From Ruania suaedae (GTDB lineage Bacteria > Actinomycetota > Actinomycetes > Actinomycetales > Beutenbergiaceae): a DNA stretch of 64,000 nucleotides. Below the pieces are notes generated by a model. The model was not told the origin of the DNA. It saw nothing but the letters and a program-made list of their open reading frames with translations, and ran no database searches. Location: positions 248,001 to 312,000 of the forward strand of contig NZ_CP088018.1 of NCBI RefSeq assembly GCF_021049265.1, given 5' to 3'. The position numbers and the translations under genes are program-made. Shown in pieces: positions 34,499 to 42,937 of the stretch (the first letter of the stretch is position 1; each line of letters begins with the position of its first letter).

Positions 34499-36646
34499 AT
34501 GCCCCCATCTGCCGTCGCGCGCGGTCGCGGCCTTCTGGCCGCCCTGCTCGCGTTCGTCCTGACTGCGATCGGTGTGGCTGCGGCGACACCCGCCGCCGCA
34601 GCCACCACCGGAACCGTCACCGGTGCGTCGATCTCGTGGGGCGTGCGCGCCTCCTTCGTGAACTATGTGACCGGACCCATCGCCCACGGCTCGATCGAGA
34701 CCGACGGGGTGGACGAGTCCGGCGGTGTCTTCCACTGGAGCGGCGGCTCCGGCGTCGTCGACGTCGACGCCGGGACCGCGTCGGCAGGGGCGACGGGATC
34801 CGTGCGCTTCAGCGGCCACGACGGCCAGCTCGACCTGACCGTGGCCGACCTGCGCGTGGAGATCGACGCCGACGGCGCGTTCCTGGTGGCCGACATGACC
34901 TCGAAGGAGCTGGGGGCTCAGGAGGCCGAGTTCACGCCCGGCGTCGCGCTGGCTGCCCTCGACACCGCCGCGATCACCGTCGGTGCCGACGAGGTGTCGG
35001 CGTCGGGAGCCTCGACGACGTTGACCGCCGAGGGGGCCGCCGCTTTCGCCGGCTTCTACGGGGCCGGCGAGTCACTGGACCCGGTGACGTTCACGCTCCC
35101 GTACACGCTCGACCAGCCGACTGAGGAGCCGACGGAGGAGCCGACCGAGGACCCGACGGAGGACCCGACTGAGGAGCCGACCGAGGAGCCGACCGAGGAC
35201 CCCACTGACCCCGCTGAGCCCACTGAGCCCAGTGAGCCGACCGACCCCGTCGACCCCTCGGACGAGGACCTCGCGCTCGAGGTCAGCGACGGAACCCTCA
35301 GCTGGGGGATCAAGGAGTCGTTCCTGTCCTACATCCAGGGGCCGATCGCCGATGGCTCGGTCCGGACCACCGGCGGCGTGACGCGGGACGGCTCCGTGTT
35401 CAGCTGGACCGGCGGCACCGGGGTCGCCGACGACGAGGCGCAGACGGCGCTCGTGTCCTACCCCGGCGAGATCCGGTTCACCGGGCACGGCGGACTGCTC
35501 GACCTGACGATCTCCGACGTCCGGCTGCGTCTCGACGGACCCGGCGAGGGCACGATCGTCGCGACGCTCGCCTCCAAGGCTCTCGGCTCGGGAGAGTTCG
35601 AGACCTACGTCGGCGTCGACCTCGCCGCGCTGACCTTCGACCCCGACGCCCTCACGCTGGACCCCGTCACCGCGCAGCTCTCGGCTGGTGCCACCGGCGG
35701 GCTCCGGCTGGACGATGCCGCGAGCGAGCTGACCACCGACGGCGCCGAGGCCTTCGCCGGCTTCTACGAGGCGGGCTCTGCGCTGGACCCGGTGAGCGCC
35801 ACCGGATCGTTGGCCGCGGCCTCCGAGCCCACGGAGGTGCCTGAGCCGACTGTGCCCAGCGTGCCGACTGTGCCCAGCGAGCCCACGGAGCCGACAGGAC
35901 CGGCGGCCGGTGGGGGCCCGGGTGGCGACCAGGCACCCGGCGACGACCCCGTGGGTGGCGGCCGAACCGCAGGTCAGGACGAGGTGGAGGAGCAGGTCTG
36001 CGTCGCCAACGCAGTCTCCGGCGCCTCGCTCACCTGGGGCCTGAAGTCCAGCTTCCGCAGCTACATCTCCGGTGGCATCGCCAATGGTGGCTGGGACGTG
36101 AGCGGCCCGATCTCCGACGTCTCCGGTGGCTGGCACTGGTCCGGCGGGTCCGGCAGCATCAACACCGAGACCCTCACCGGGACCGTCTCCTTCGGTGGCT
36201 CGCTGCACTTCACCGGTCACGACGGTGTCCTCGACATGACGGTGAGCAACCTGGTGCTGCGGGTGACCGGACCGACCAGCGCGACCCTCCACGCGGACGT
36301 CACCTCCAACGACATGGAGGGCAACACCGACTCCTACCCGGGTATCGCGTTCGCCTCGCTCACCTTCCCGGCCGCTTCGGCGTCGGGCGGATCGGTGGAC
36401 GTGAGTGGCGCGAGCGCCACGCTGACCACCGCGGGGGCGGAAGGGTTCGCCGGGTTCTACGAGGTCGGTACCGCGCTGGACACGCTGTCCTTCGAGCTGC
36501 CGGTCGGCGGCGCGGTGGAGTGCTCCGCAGCCTCCGGCACCCTTGCGGAGACCGGTGTCGATCCGGCCGCGGTGATCGCGGTCGCGGGGGCGATGCTCCT
36601 GCTCGGCTCGGTGCTGCTGGTCGGGCGCCGGGAAGCGCGCCGGTGA
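34499..36646 (+). CDS. htaA: HtaA-type heme-binding surface protein with three HtaA domains
   Basis: 715 residues: signal peptide (1-35), HtaA domain 1 (about 40-200), a repetitive PTEEP/PTEDP linker (about 205-258), domain 2 (about 260-440), a Pro/Gly linker, domain 3 (about 499-670), then LAETG (682-686), a hydrophobic helix and RREARR. Each domain keeps the conserved Tyr (SFVNY, SFLSY, SFRSY) and the His in SGHDG/TGHGG/TGHDG that bind heme in corynebacterial HtaA. LAxTG is the motif used by class E sortases of high-GC Gram-positives, so it is wall-anchored. GGAG is 5 bases before the ATG. It should capture heme for HmuTUV. Confidence 0.92.
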   Translation: MPPSAVARGRGLLAALLAFVLTAIGVAAATPAAAATTGTVTGASISWGVRASFVNYVTGPIAHGSIETDGVDESGGVFHWSGGSGVVDVDAGTASAGATGSVRFSGHDGQLDLTVADLRVEIDADGAFLVADMTSKELGAQEAEFTPGVALAALDTAAITVGADEVSASGASTTLTAEGAAAFAGFYGAGESLDPVTFTLPYTLDQPTEEPTEEPTEDPTEDPTEEPTEEPTEDPTDPAEPTEPSEPTDPVDPSDEDLALEVSDGTLSWGIKESFLSYIQGPIADGSVRTTGGVTRDGSVFSWTGGTGVADDEAQTALVSYPGEIRFTGHGGLLDLTISDVRLRLDGPGEGTIVATLASKALGSGEFETYVGVDLAALTFDPDALTLDPVTAQLSAGATGGLRLDDAASELTTDGAEAFAGFYEAGSALDPVSATGSLAAASEPTEVPEPTVPSVPTVPSEPTEPTGPAAGGGPGGDQAPGDDPVGGGRTAGQDEVEEQVCVANAVSGASLTWGLKSSFRSYISGGIANGGWDVSGPISDVSGGWHWSGGSGSINTETLTGTVSFGGSLHFTGHDGVLDMTVSNLVLRVTGPTSATLHADVTSNDMEGNTDSYPGIAFASLTFPAASASGGSVDVSGASATLTTAGAEGFAGFYEVGTALDTLSFELPVGGAVECSAASGTLAETGVDPAAVIAVAGAMLLLGSVLLVGRREARR
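35117..35254 (+). repeat. In-frame tandem repeats encoding a PTEEP-type linker
   Basis: Twelve-base units (CCGACyGAGGAG and variants) repeat about ten times and encode Pro-Thr-Glu-Glu/Asp steps, then PTDPAEPTEPSEP. All units are multiples of three, so copy changes would alter linker length and not the frame. It separates heme domains 1 and 2. Confidence 0.8.
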
Positions 36647-37746
36647 GACGACGTTCTCGCCTGGCTTCGGCCGTCGTCCTGGCTGCGTTCGCCCTCTCCG
36701 GGTGCACCGCAGCCGGGACGGCGGCCGGGCCGTCGGCCGACCCGACGAGTCCGGCGCCCACCACGGCCTCCCCGTCCCCGACCGCCACGGCCGAGGCGAG
36801 CACTGATCCCGGCCCCGACCCGCGGTCGCTGCGCGGGCCCGCCACCGCCGCCGAACTTGCGGAGATCGAACCGGTGGCGGGCGCCGCGTCGCCACAGCTG
36901 CCCGTGACCTCCACCGGCGTCGACGGCGTCGAGGTCACCATCGAGGACACCTCCCGCCTGCTCGCCCTCGACCTCTACGGCACCCTGACCGAGACCGTCG
37001 TCGGACTCGGCTTGGGCGAGAGCCTCGTGGGCCGATCGGTGTCGAACACGGAGAGCTCCCTCGCCGACCTACCTGTCGTCACCCAGAACGGCCACGAGCT
37101 CAGCGTCGAGGCGATCCTCGGGCTGGACCCCACCGCCGTCGTCATGGACACCACGCTGGGGCCACCGGAGGTGCCCCAGCAGCTGCGGGCCGCCGGGGTG
37201 CCGGTGCTCGTGGTCTCCTCCGAGCGCGGGGTGGACCTGATCGCCGAGCAGATCACGGACGTCGCGGGGGCGCTGGGCGTGCCCTCGGCCGGCGCCGCGC
37301 TCGTGGAACGCTTCGAGTCCGACCTGGCCGAGGCCGAGGACTATGTCGAGCGGCTCGCCGGCGAGTGGGACCCGCTGCGGATGGTGTTCCTCTACGTGCG
37401 GGGAACCGGCAGCGTGTTCTTCGTGATGGGCGACGGGTCCGGCGGTGACGATCTGATCGAGCACATCGGCGGGACCGATGCCGCCACCGACAGCGGTGTC
37501 ACCGACATCGCGCCGGCGACCGCGGAGGCGGTCATCGCGCTCGAGCCGGAGGTCATCCTGACGATGACCGGCGGGCTGGAGTCCACCGGTGGTGTGCCGG
37601 GCCTGATCGAGCGACCCGGGATCGCGCAGACCACCGCAGGCGAACACGAACGCGTGGTCGACATGTCCGACGGCGACGTGCTCTCGTTCGGGCCGTCCTT
37701 CCCGGCCGTGCTCACGGCCCTGGCCGACGCGGTCTACCAGCCGTGA
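36643..37746 (+). CDS. hmuT: Hemin ABC transporter substrate-binding lipoprotein
   Basis: 367 residues. It begins with GTG at 36643, overlapping the htaA stop (GTGA), and has a lipobox LSGC (Cys21). A long Ala/Thr/Pro-rich spacer leads to a class III (BtuF/FhuD-like) binding domain with RLLALDLYGTLTETVVGLGL, LDPTAVVMD and LEPEVILTMTGGL. HmuT binds heme outside the membrane and docks on HmuU. The three-gene set htaA-hmuT-hmuU-hmuV matches the corynebacterial heme system. Confidence 0.9.
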   Translation: MRRRSRLASAVVLAAFALSGCTAAGTAAGPSADPTSPAPTTASPSPTATAEASTDPGPDPRSLRGPATAAELAEIEPVAGAASPQLPVTSTGVDGVEVTIEDTSRLLALDLYGTLTETVVGLGLGESLVGRSVSNTESSLADLPVVTQNGHELSVEAILGLDPTAVVMDTTLGPPEVPQQLRAAGVPVLVVSSERGVDLIAEQITDVAGALGVPSAGAALVERFESDLAEAEDYVERLAGEWDPLRMVFLYVRGTGSVFFVMGDGSGGDDLIEHIGGTDAATDSGVTDIAPATAEAVIALEPEVILTMTGGLESTGGVPGLIERPGIAQTTAGEHERVVDMSDGDVLSFGPSFPAVLTALADAVYQP

Positions 37747-38840
37747 CGACGACGGCCCGCCCGCTCGGACGGTGGGATCCCGCGCTCGCCGAGCATGACG
37801 GCGAGCGGGCGCCTGAGGAGCTGCCGCGCCGGGACTCCCGGGCGGTGGTGACGGGGGCGGCGCTGCTCCTCGCGCTGCTGGTGCTGTGCGTGCTGTCGCT
37901 CCACCTGGGGCAGTACCGCATCCCGCTCGCGGAGGTCGCCGACAGCATGCTCGATGCCGTCGGTCTCGGGGACAGCCTGGCCTCCCCGGCCGACGGCGTG
38001 CTCTGGGACGTGCGCCTGCCGCGCATCCTGGCAGGGCTGCTCGTCGGCGCCGGGCTCGGGACGGCGGGGGCGATCACCCAGGGATTGTTCGGCAACCCCC
38101 TGGCCGAGCCCAGCGTCGTCGGCATCACCTCGGGCGCCGGGGTGGGCGCGGCAGCGGCGACGGTGCTCGGCTCGGCCGCCACGATGACCGTGGCCGTGCC
38201 GGCGGCTGCCTTTGCCGCGGGCATCGCCACCACGATGCTGGTGTGGGCGCTCGCCGGCTCGGTGCGCGGCGGCGGCACGGTGGCGCTCGTGCTCGTGGGT
38301 ATCGCCGTCAATGCGGTGGCCGGGGCGGCGTCGTCCTTGCTGATCTTCCTGGCCGACAGCACCAGCCGTGAGGCCGTGGTGTTCTGGCAGCTCGGCAGTC
38401 TCAACGGGGCGATGTGGTCCGATGTACGCATCGCCGGAGGGCTCGTGGCCGTGGGCCTGGTGTGGGCCTTCTTCCTGGCCTCCGGGCTCGACTCGCTCGC
38501 GCTCGGTGAACGTGCCGCCGTCCACACCGGTCTGGACCTGCGGGCCTTCCGCGTGCAGGCCGTGCTCGTGGCGGCGCTGCTGACGGCGGCCGCCGTGGCC
38601 GTGGCCGGCATCATCGGCTTCGTGGGCCTGATCGTCCCGCATCTGCTGCGCCTGGTGGTGGGGCCGCGCCAGCGCTACATCCTGCCGCTGTCCGCCCTGG
38701 GTGGTGCCGTCCTCATCGCCGGTAGCGACCTGGTGGCCCGGACCGCCGTGCCCTTCGTGGACCTGCCGATCGGAGCCCTGACCGCCGTGGTCGGGGGCCC
38801 GGTCTTCTTCCTGCTGCTGCGGGCCCGGATCGCGGCATGA
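37743..38840 (+). CDS. hmuU: Hemin ABC transporter permease (FecCD family)
   Basis: 365 residues with about nine or ten helices after a hydrophilic start of about 35 residues. FecCD signatures are visible: RLPRILAGLLVGAGLGTAGAI, NPLAEPSVVGITSGAGVG, and GFVGLIVPHLLRLVVGPRQRYILP near the C-terminus. Start is GTG 37743, which overlaps the hmuT stop (GTGA). It forms the channel for heme import as a dimer with HmuV. Confidence 0.92.
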   Translation: MTTTARPLGRWDPALAEHDGERAPEELPRRDSRAVVTGAALLLALLVLCVLSLHLGQYRIPLAEVADSMLDAVGLGDSLASPADGVLWDVRLPRILAGLLVGAGLGTAGAITQGLFGNPLAEPSVVGITSGAGVGAAAATVLGSAATMTVAVPAAAFAAGIATTMLVWALAGSVRGGGTVALVLVGIAVNAVAGAASSLLIFLADSTSREAVVFWQLGSLNGAMWSDVRIAGGLVAVGLVWAFFLASGLDSLALGERAAVHTGLDLRAFRVQAVLVAALLTAAAVAVAGIIGFVGLIVPHLLRLVVGPRQRYILPLSALGGAVLIAGSDLVARTAVPFVDLPIGALTAVVGGPVFFLLLRARIAA

Positions 38841-39625
38841 GCAACACCTCAGCTCCGTCCCTCGTGGTGGAGTCCCTCGTGGTGGACCGGGGCTCGCGGC
38901 GGGTGCTCGAGGGCGTCGGCTTCCACGCCGCGCCTGGCACGGTCACGGCGGTGATCGGCCCGAACGGCAGCGGCAAGTCGACCCTGGTGGGTGCGATCGC
39001 GGGCGACGTGCCCGTGGTGAGCGGCACCGTGCTGCTCGACGGCAGCCCGGTGCCGTCCCTGCGCCCGTCGCAGGCGGCCCGGCGGCGCTCGGTGTACACG
39101 CAGGAGACGAGCGTCTCCTTCGACTACCTCGGCGCGGAGATCGTCGCCCTCGGTCGGCGGCCGTGGCGGGCGCAGGAGAGCGCGGCCGGTCGTGAGGCGA
39201 TCGTGGCCGCGGCGCTCGCGCAGACGCAGATGTCGGCGGCCGCCGGGCGCCGGGTGCTGACGCTCTCCGGAGGCGAGCGGGCCCGCGTGCAGCTGGCGCG
39301 CGTGCTGGCCCAGGACACCCCGGTGGTGCTCCTGGACGAGCCGACGGCGGCCCTGGACCTGCGCCATCAGGCGCTGGTGCATGCGCTCTGCCGCGAGGTA
39401 GCGGCCGCCGGCGGCACGGTGCTGGTGGTGCTGCACGATGTCGACTCGGCGCTCGCCGTGGCCGACCAGGTGCTGCTGCTCGATCAGGGACGCCTGGCCG
39501 TGTGCGGCGCCCCGGAGGAGATCACCGCGGGGCACCTGGAGCGGGTGTACGGGCACCCGGTCGACATCGTCACCCACCCGATCGACGGCCGCCGGCTGGT
39601 GCTCCCGCAGCGCGCACCGCGCTGA
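38837..39625 (+). CDS. hmuV: Hemin ABC transporter ATPase
   Basis: 262 residues. Walker A GPNGSGKST (41-49), signature LSGGERARVQLARV, Walker B VVLLDEPTAALD and the switch His in VVLHDVD are all intact. The ATG overlaps the hmuU stop (ATGA). It powers heme uptake on the cytoplasmic side. It ends the operon; no clear terminator hairpin separates it from the convergent DUF222 gene 48 bases on. Confidence 0.93.
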   Translation: MSNTSAPSLVVESLVVDRGSRRVLEGVGFHAAPGTVTAVIGPNGSGKSTLVGAIAGDVPVVSGTVLLDGSPVPSLRPSQAARRRSVYTQETSVSFDYLGAEIVALGRRPWRAQESAAGREAIVAAALAQTQMSAAAGRRVLTLSGGERARVQLARVLAQDTPVVLLDEPTAALDLRHQALVHALCREVAAAGGTVLVVLHDVDSALAVADQVLLLDQGRLAVCGAPEEITAGHLERVYGHPVDIVTHPIDGRRLVLPQRAPR

Positions 39626-39673
39626 GCACAGATCAATCACGGCCACTGCGCACCACCAGGTACCTGCCGAGGT

Positions 39674-41155
39674 TCACGCGAGCTGCGGCGCTCCATCGGG
39701 TAAGACAGGTTGGATGGGTGGCGGTTCCCAGTCGGAGTCGGCGCAGGGCGGCGGGTGACGACGGCTCACCGGAGCCCCATCCGGGCCGGTGAAGTGCCAA
39801 TGGTCGTGATGACGGCTGATCGCGATCTCGCGCTGGTGCACCCGATCATGGTGGAACCAGCACAGCAGGATGCCGTGGTGGGTGTCGGTGGCGCCGCCGC
39901 GGCTCCACCAGAGGCTGTGGTGCACCTCGCCCCATCCGGGCGGTGCGGCGCATCCCGGAAAGGCGCAGTGCCTGTCCCGGGCGGTGATCGCGGTCGTCTG
40001 GGCTCGGTTGTGCAGGCGCTGGGCACGGCCGACGTCGAGCGGCTGGGAGTCGGACCCGAAGACCACGCGGGTGAACTCCGATCCACACGTGAGGCGAGCG
40101 AGCTGGCCGGGGCTGAGGGGGGTGCCGTCCTCGAGGGCCGCGGGTTCGAGGCCGATCATGGCCCGGTGGTCGATCCGGGCGACCAGCGTGGTCCCGTCGG
40201 GCACGTCGCCGCTGCGGGCGCCTGGCCGGCGGGCGCCCTGCTCGGCCCCCTCGCCTGGGTCATGCTCGCTGCCCGGTGTCGTGCGCTCAGGTGCACTCGC
40301 GCCGGTGTGCTCGGTGTGCTCGGCGTGGTCTGTCGCCAGGCGGTGGAGCGTGTGCGCATCGACGGTGACGGTGGTGTGCGGTCGGATCCGGGCGCCCGGC
40401 TGGAGGGAGCCGGAGTCGAGGGCGAGATGGGACAGCGTGATGAGGGCATCGGCCAATCGTGCCGACGGTGTGCGGTCGTCATCGACCACGGGCACCCCCA
40501 CGATCGCTTCCAGCGCGACCCTCAGGGCAGCGCCGTTCTCGGGCGTGAGCCACCCGTTGATGGCGAATCCGTCGAGGGTCTCGGACACGAACAGGTGCTG
40601 CTTGGCGGCGTCCTCGACCCAGTTCCGGTCGGCGGCTTCCGGGTCGGCGCGGATGGCCCAGGCCTGGAGCGCGCGGCGGAAGCGGTCGGCATCGAGGACG
40701 GCGGCCTGGGCGACGAGGAAGGCCTCGCCGATCTCCGGATCCGCCAGCGTGTCGATCAGCGTGGAAGTCCTGGTGCAGTGCTGAGCCATCAGGGCGGCGT
40801 GATCGGCGCTGATGGCACCGGCGGCGAGCGCCGCTTCGGTGGCAGGAAGGTGCTGGTGCAGGTTCTGAGCGGTGCGGATGCGGGCACGGGTGGGTCCGAG
40901 CCGGCGGTCGGTCCGGTCGGCCCACCAGGTGGGCAGGCTGCGGTATCCCGAGGCGGCCCAGGTGCCGTCGGCCTCGACCGCGACGGTCAGGTGATGGGCG
41001 AAGGCCTGTAGTCGCCGTTCGATGTTCTCGACGCTCTCGACCAGCCCGGTGAGGCGCCCGGAGGGGAGATCGTGGAGGTCCGCGTCCATCAGCGCTTCCA
41101 GCTCGCGACCGACCTGTTCCAGTCGGCCCTCGAGCTGGTCCGCGGTGGCGGTCAC
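39674..41155 (-). CDS. DUF222 domain protein with C-terminal HNH endonuclease motif
   Basis: 493 residues. The N-terminal ~300 residues match the DUF222 pattern common in multi-copy actinobacterial genes. The C-terminus has the HNH site: RDRHCAFPGCAAPPGWGEVHHSLWWSRGG...ILLCWFHHDRVH, with paired Cys and His residues for zinc and the catalytic HH. The natural role is unknown; such genes are often repeated in one genome and may be mobile or phage-related. Start is GTG 41155 with GAGG 5 bases upstream inside a GGAGGCCTCC palindrome, which could hide the site in RNA. Confidence 0.88.
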   Translation of the reverse strand: MTATADQLEGRLEQVGRELEALMDADLHDLPSGRLTGLVESVENIERRLQAFAHHLTVAVEADGTWAASGYRSLPTWWADRTDRRLGPTRARIRTAQNLHQHLPATEAALAAGAISADHAALMAQHCTRTSTLIDTLADPEIGEAFLVAQAAVLDADRFRRALQAWAIRADPEAADRNWVEDAAKQHLFVSETLDGFAINGWLTPENGAALRVALEAIVGVPVVDDDRTPSARLADALITLSHLALDSGSLQPGARIRPHTTVTVDAHTLHRLATDHAEHTEHTGASAPERTTPGSEHDPGEGAEQGARRPGARSGDVPDGTTLVARIDHRAMIGLEPAALEDGTPLSPGQLARLTCGSEFTRVVFGSDSQPLDVGRAQRLHNRAQTTAITARDRHCAFPGCAAPPGWGEVHHSLWWSRGGATDTHHGILLCWFHHDRVHQREIAISRHHDHWHFTGPDGAPVSRRHPPPCADSDWEPPPIQPVLPDGAPQLA

Positions 41156-41199
41156 GGAGGCCTCCTCGGGTCGACGGCGGGTTCGGGATCGTGCTTCTC

Positions 41200-41228
41200 A
41201 GCGTAGTACGGATGTTCGTATGGATCAA
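41200..41228 (-). promoter_or_regulatory. Candidate promoter of the DUF222/HNH gene
   Basis: -35 TTGATC (41223-41228), 17-base spacer, -10 TACGCT (41200-41205), about 45 bases before the GTG start at 41155. Confidence 0.5.
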
Positions 41229-41351
41229 GACTTTTCGTTGCAATCACGGGAAAAAATCCGGATGGGGGTTGTGGACGAAGGTGCATCGGCCACGGGGCTG
41301 TGGATAGCCATGGCGCGGCGCTCGCTGTCGTGCGCCGGTGCACCGGTCATG

Positions 41352-41373
41352 CACCGGCCGGCGCCGACCGGTG
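41352..41373. terminator. Possible terminator after the MFS gene
   Basis: CACCGG and CCGGTG arms with three more inner pairs after one C-A mismatch. It starts 4 bases past the MFS stop on the minus strand. No T-run. Confidence 0.45.
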
Positions 41374-41376
41374 TAG

Positions 41377-42543
41377 TCAGCGCAGCCGCGCGGCGGCGGC
41401 GACCGCGGCGGTCGCCATCAAGACGCTCGACCCGGCCAGCGCCACCTCGAGCGAGGTGAGCGTGAGCAGCCCGCTCACCGTGATGATCCCGAGCGATTGC
41501 GCCGTGCGCAGCAGCGCGAACACCTCGGCCCGGCGCAGTGGGGGCGCCAGCCGATCGAGCGCGAGCGAGTAGTGGGTCCCCAGTGGAGCGAGAAGCGCTC
41601 CGACAAGTACCGCGCCCAGGAGGGTGGACCACAGCGCAGGCCCGAAGGCGATCAGGACGGTACCGATCGTCGTCACCAGCAGCTGGAGCACGACGATGCC
41701 CTGGCGGGAGGTCCGGTTCCGGACGCTCACCCAGACGCCTCCCGCCACGGACGCCAGGCAGAGCGTCGTGGCGAAGAGAAAGCCTGCGGCGGGGTCCAGG
41801 CCGAAGCGGATAGCCAAGGACACAGCCCCCACCTCGATCCCTGCCACCGCGGCCGACCCGGCCATGGCGCACCAGAGCCAGAGCCCGATCTCCGGAGTGA
41901 TGAGCCCGGGGCGCCTGCGCGCCGCGGGCCCGGCCGGTTCCGCCGCATGCGGCGCTGCTGCGTCCGTCGACGAACGCGGCGCCGGTGGCAGGAGGGCCAG
42001 CGAGCCGGCGCCGAGAATGCCGAGCGCGAGCACGGCCGCGGGCGCCGAGACCGAACCGAGGAGCGAGGCGAGCGCAGGGGCGCTGACGAACACCACCTCG
42101 TTCATGGTCGCCGCGATACCGAGGGCGCGCGGCAGCCCCGCGGGCCGGACCACGGTGTTCAGTGCCGTCCGCATATGACCGTAGGCGGCGCCGCTGACCA
42201 CCCCGGCCAGGGCCGCCGCGGCGATGAGGAGTGCGAACGGCAGCTGCAGATGTGACAGCAGCGCCGTGGCGATGAGGGCGAGCGTGCGGATCGCCACCAG
42301 CAGCCGCACAGCTCCGGTGGTGCTGAATCGACGGCTCATACGCGTGACCGGTACGGCGCCGATCACCTGCGCGCCCGTCATGGCCAGTACCATCGCCGCA
42401 CCGCTGTCCGCCGTACCCGTCAGCGGTAGCGCGAGCAGCGCGAAGGCGATCGGGGCCGCGGCCTGCGGCACGGAGAAGCTGGCGTAGGAGAACAGCCACC
42501 GGGCGAGCGCGGTTCGCGAGGTGCCGGGTGATGCAGTGACGAT
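41377..42543 (-). CDS. MFS transporter with apparent ATC start codon
   Basis: About 388 residues from ATC 42543, with about 11-12 helices and a cytoplasmic Pro/Ala-rich loop in the middle. The true N-terminus appears to be TALARWLFSYASFSVPQAAAPIAF in outline, the standard first helix of a group of actinobacterial MFS proteins. No ATG, GTG or TTG occurs in frame between the stop at 42598-42600 and GTG 42471, which would remove most of helix 1. GGAGG (42549-42553) lies 5 bases before the ATC. A CTG at about 42495 is another possibility but has no ribosome site. Substrate unknown. The gene is divergent from the mutarotase-like gene. Confidence 0.75.
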   Translation of the reverse strand: MVTASPGTSRTALARWLFSYASFSVPQAAAPIAFALLALPLTGTADSGAAMVLAMTGAQVIGAVPVTRMSRRFSTTGAVRLLVAIRTLALIATALLSHLQLPFALLIAAAALAGVVSGAAYGHMRTALNTVVRPAGLPRALGIAATMNEVVFVSAPALASLLGSVSAPAAVLALGILGAGSLALLPPAPRSSTDAAAPHAAEPAGPAARRRPGLITPEIGLWLWCAMAGSAAVAGIEVGAVSLAIRFGLDPAAGFLFATTLCLASVAGGVWVSVRNRTSRQGIVVLQLLVTTIGTVLIAFGPALWSTLLGAVLVGALLAPLGTHYSLALDRLAPPLRRAEVFALLRTAQSLGIITVSGLLTLTSLEVALAGSSVLMATAAVAAAARLR

Positions 42544-42548
42544 GCTCT

Positions 42549-42553
42549 CCTCC
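42549..42553 (-). promoter_or_regulatory. Ribosome binding site that points to an ATC start
   Basis: GGAGG within a GAGGAGGAGAGC run on the minus strand, 5 bases before ATC 42543. No standard start codon lies in this frame nearby, so the site decides the start of the MFS gene. Confidence 0.6.
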
Positions 42554-42588
42554 TCACCGATACACCCGAGCGCTGGTTCCGGAAACGA

Positions 42589-42594
42589 TACGTT
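42589..42594 (+). promoter_or_regulatory. Candidate -10 box of a leaderless promoter
   Basis: TACGTT, 7 bases before ATG 42602 and with no ribosome binding site between, fits the TANNNT pattern of leaderless genes. It lies in the 58-base gap between divergent genes. Confidence 0.45.
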
Positions 42595-42601
42595 GGCTCA
42601 C

Positions 42602-42931
42602 ATGCAGATCGCTCTCCACTCCCGCATCAAGCCCGGCCACGAAGAAGCCTACGAGCGTGACCACCAGGCCATCCCCGAGGGGATGGTCGAGGAGTTCGCG
42701 CGCCTGGGCGTGCACGACTGGAAGATCTGGCGCAGTGGCCGGGATCTCTTCCACCTCGTCGAGTGCGACGACTTCGAGGCGGCCATGCGCGAGCTGGAGC
42801 ACAGTGAGCCGAACGCGCGCTGGCAGGAGTTCATCAACACCCATCTGGACGGCTTCGCCAGCTTCGGCGAAGGGCCGACGGCCACCAGCGTGCCGCTGGT
42901 GTGGACGTTGCAGGACCAGCGGCGGTCCTGA
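42602..42931 (+). CDS. L-rhamnose mutarotase family protein
   Basis: 109 residues, the normal size for RhaM (about 104). A ferredoxin-like dimeric alpha/beta-barrel is suggested by the YERDHQAIPEGMVEEF segment, which matches the YxRRH...P region with the catalytic His, and by IWRSGRDLFHLVECDDF. RhaM interconverts alpha and beta forms of L-rhamnose. The family also includes L-fucose-active members, and here no rhamnose pathway gene is adjacent, so substrate is inferred only. The longer frame upstream of ATG 42602 is not conserved. Confidence 0.8.
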   Translation: MQIALHSRIKPGHEEAYERDHQAIPEGMVEEFARLGVHDWKIWRSGRDLFHLVECDDFEAAMRELEHSEPNARWQEFINTHLDGFASFGEGPTATSVPLVWTLQDQRRS

Positions 42932-42937
42932 CGCCAC

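Larger units (their letters stand above)
41156..41376. other. Gap between the MFS gene and the DUF222 gene
   Basis: The gap is 221 bases. On the minus strand TTGATC (41223-41228) and TACGCT (41200-41205) with a 17-base spacer form a plausible promoter for the DUF222 gene. CACCGG (41352-41357) and CCGGTG (41368-41373) form a hairpin that extends inward with one mismatch and could end the MFS transcript. It is AT-rich around 41220-41260 compared with its surroundings. Confidence 0.45.

Noticed and set aside
35117-35254. Short tandem repeats, considered as CRISPR or regulatory repeats
   Set aside because: Units are 12 bases, in frame, have no unique spacers and encode a Pro/Thr/Glu linker of HtaA.
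39674-41155. DUF222/HNH gene as a sign of an insertion sequence or intein
   Set aside because: No terminal inverted repeats, target duplication or host gene interruption are visible around it; these genes occur as ordinary multi-copy chromosomal genes.
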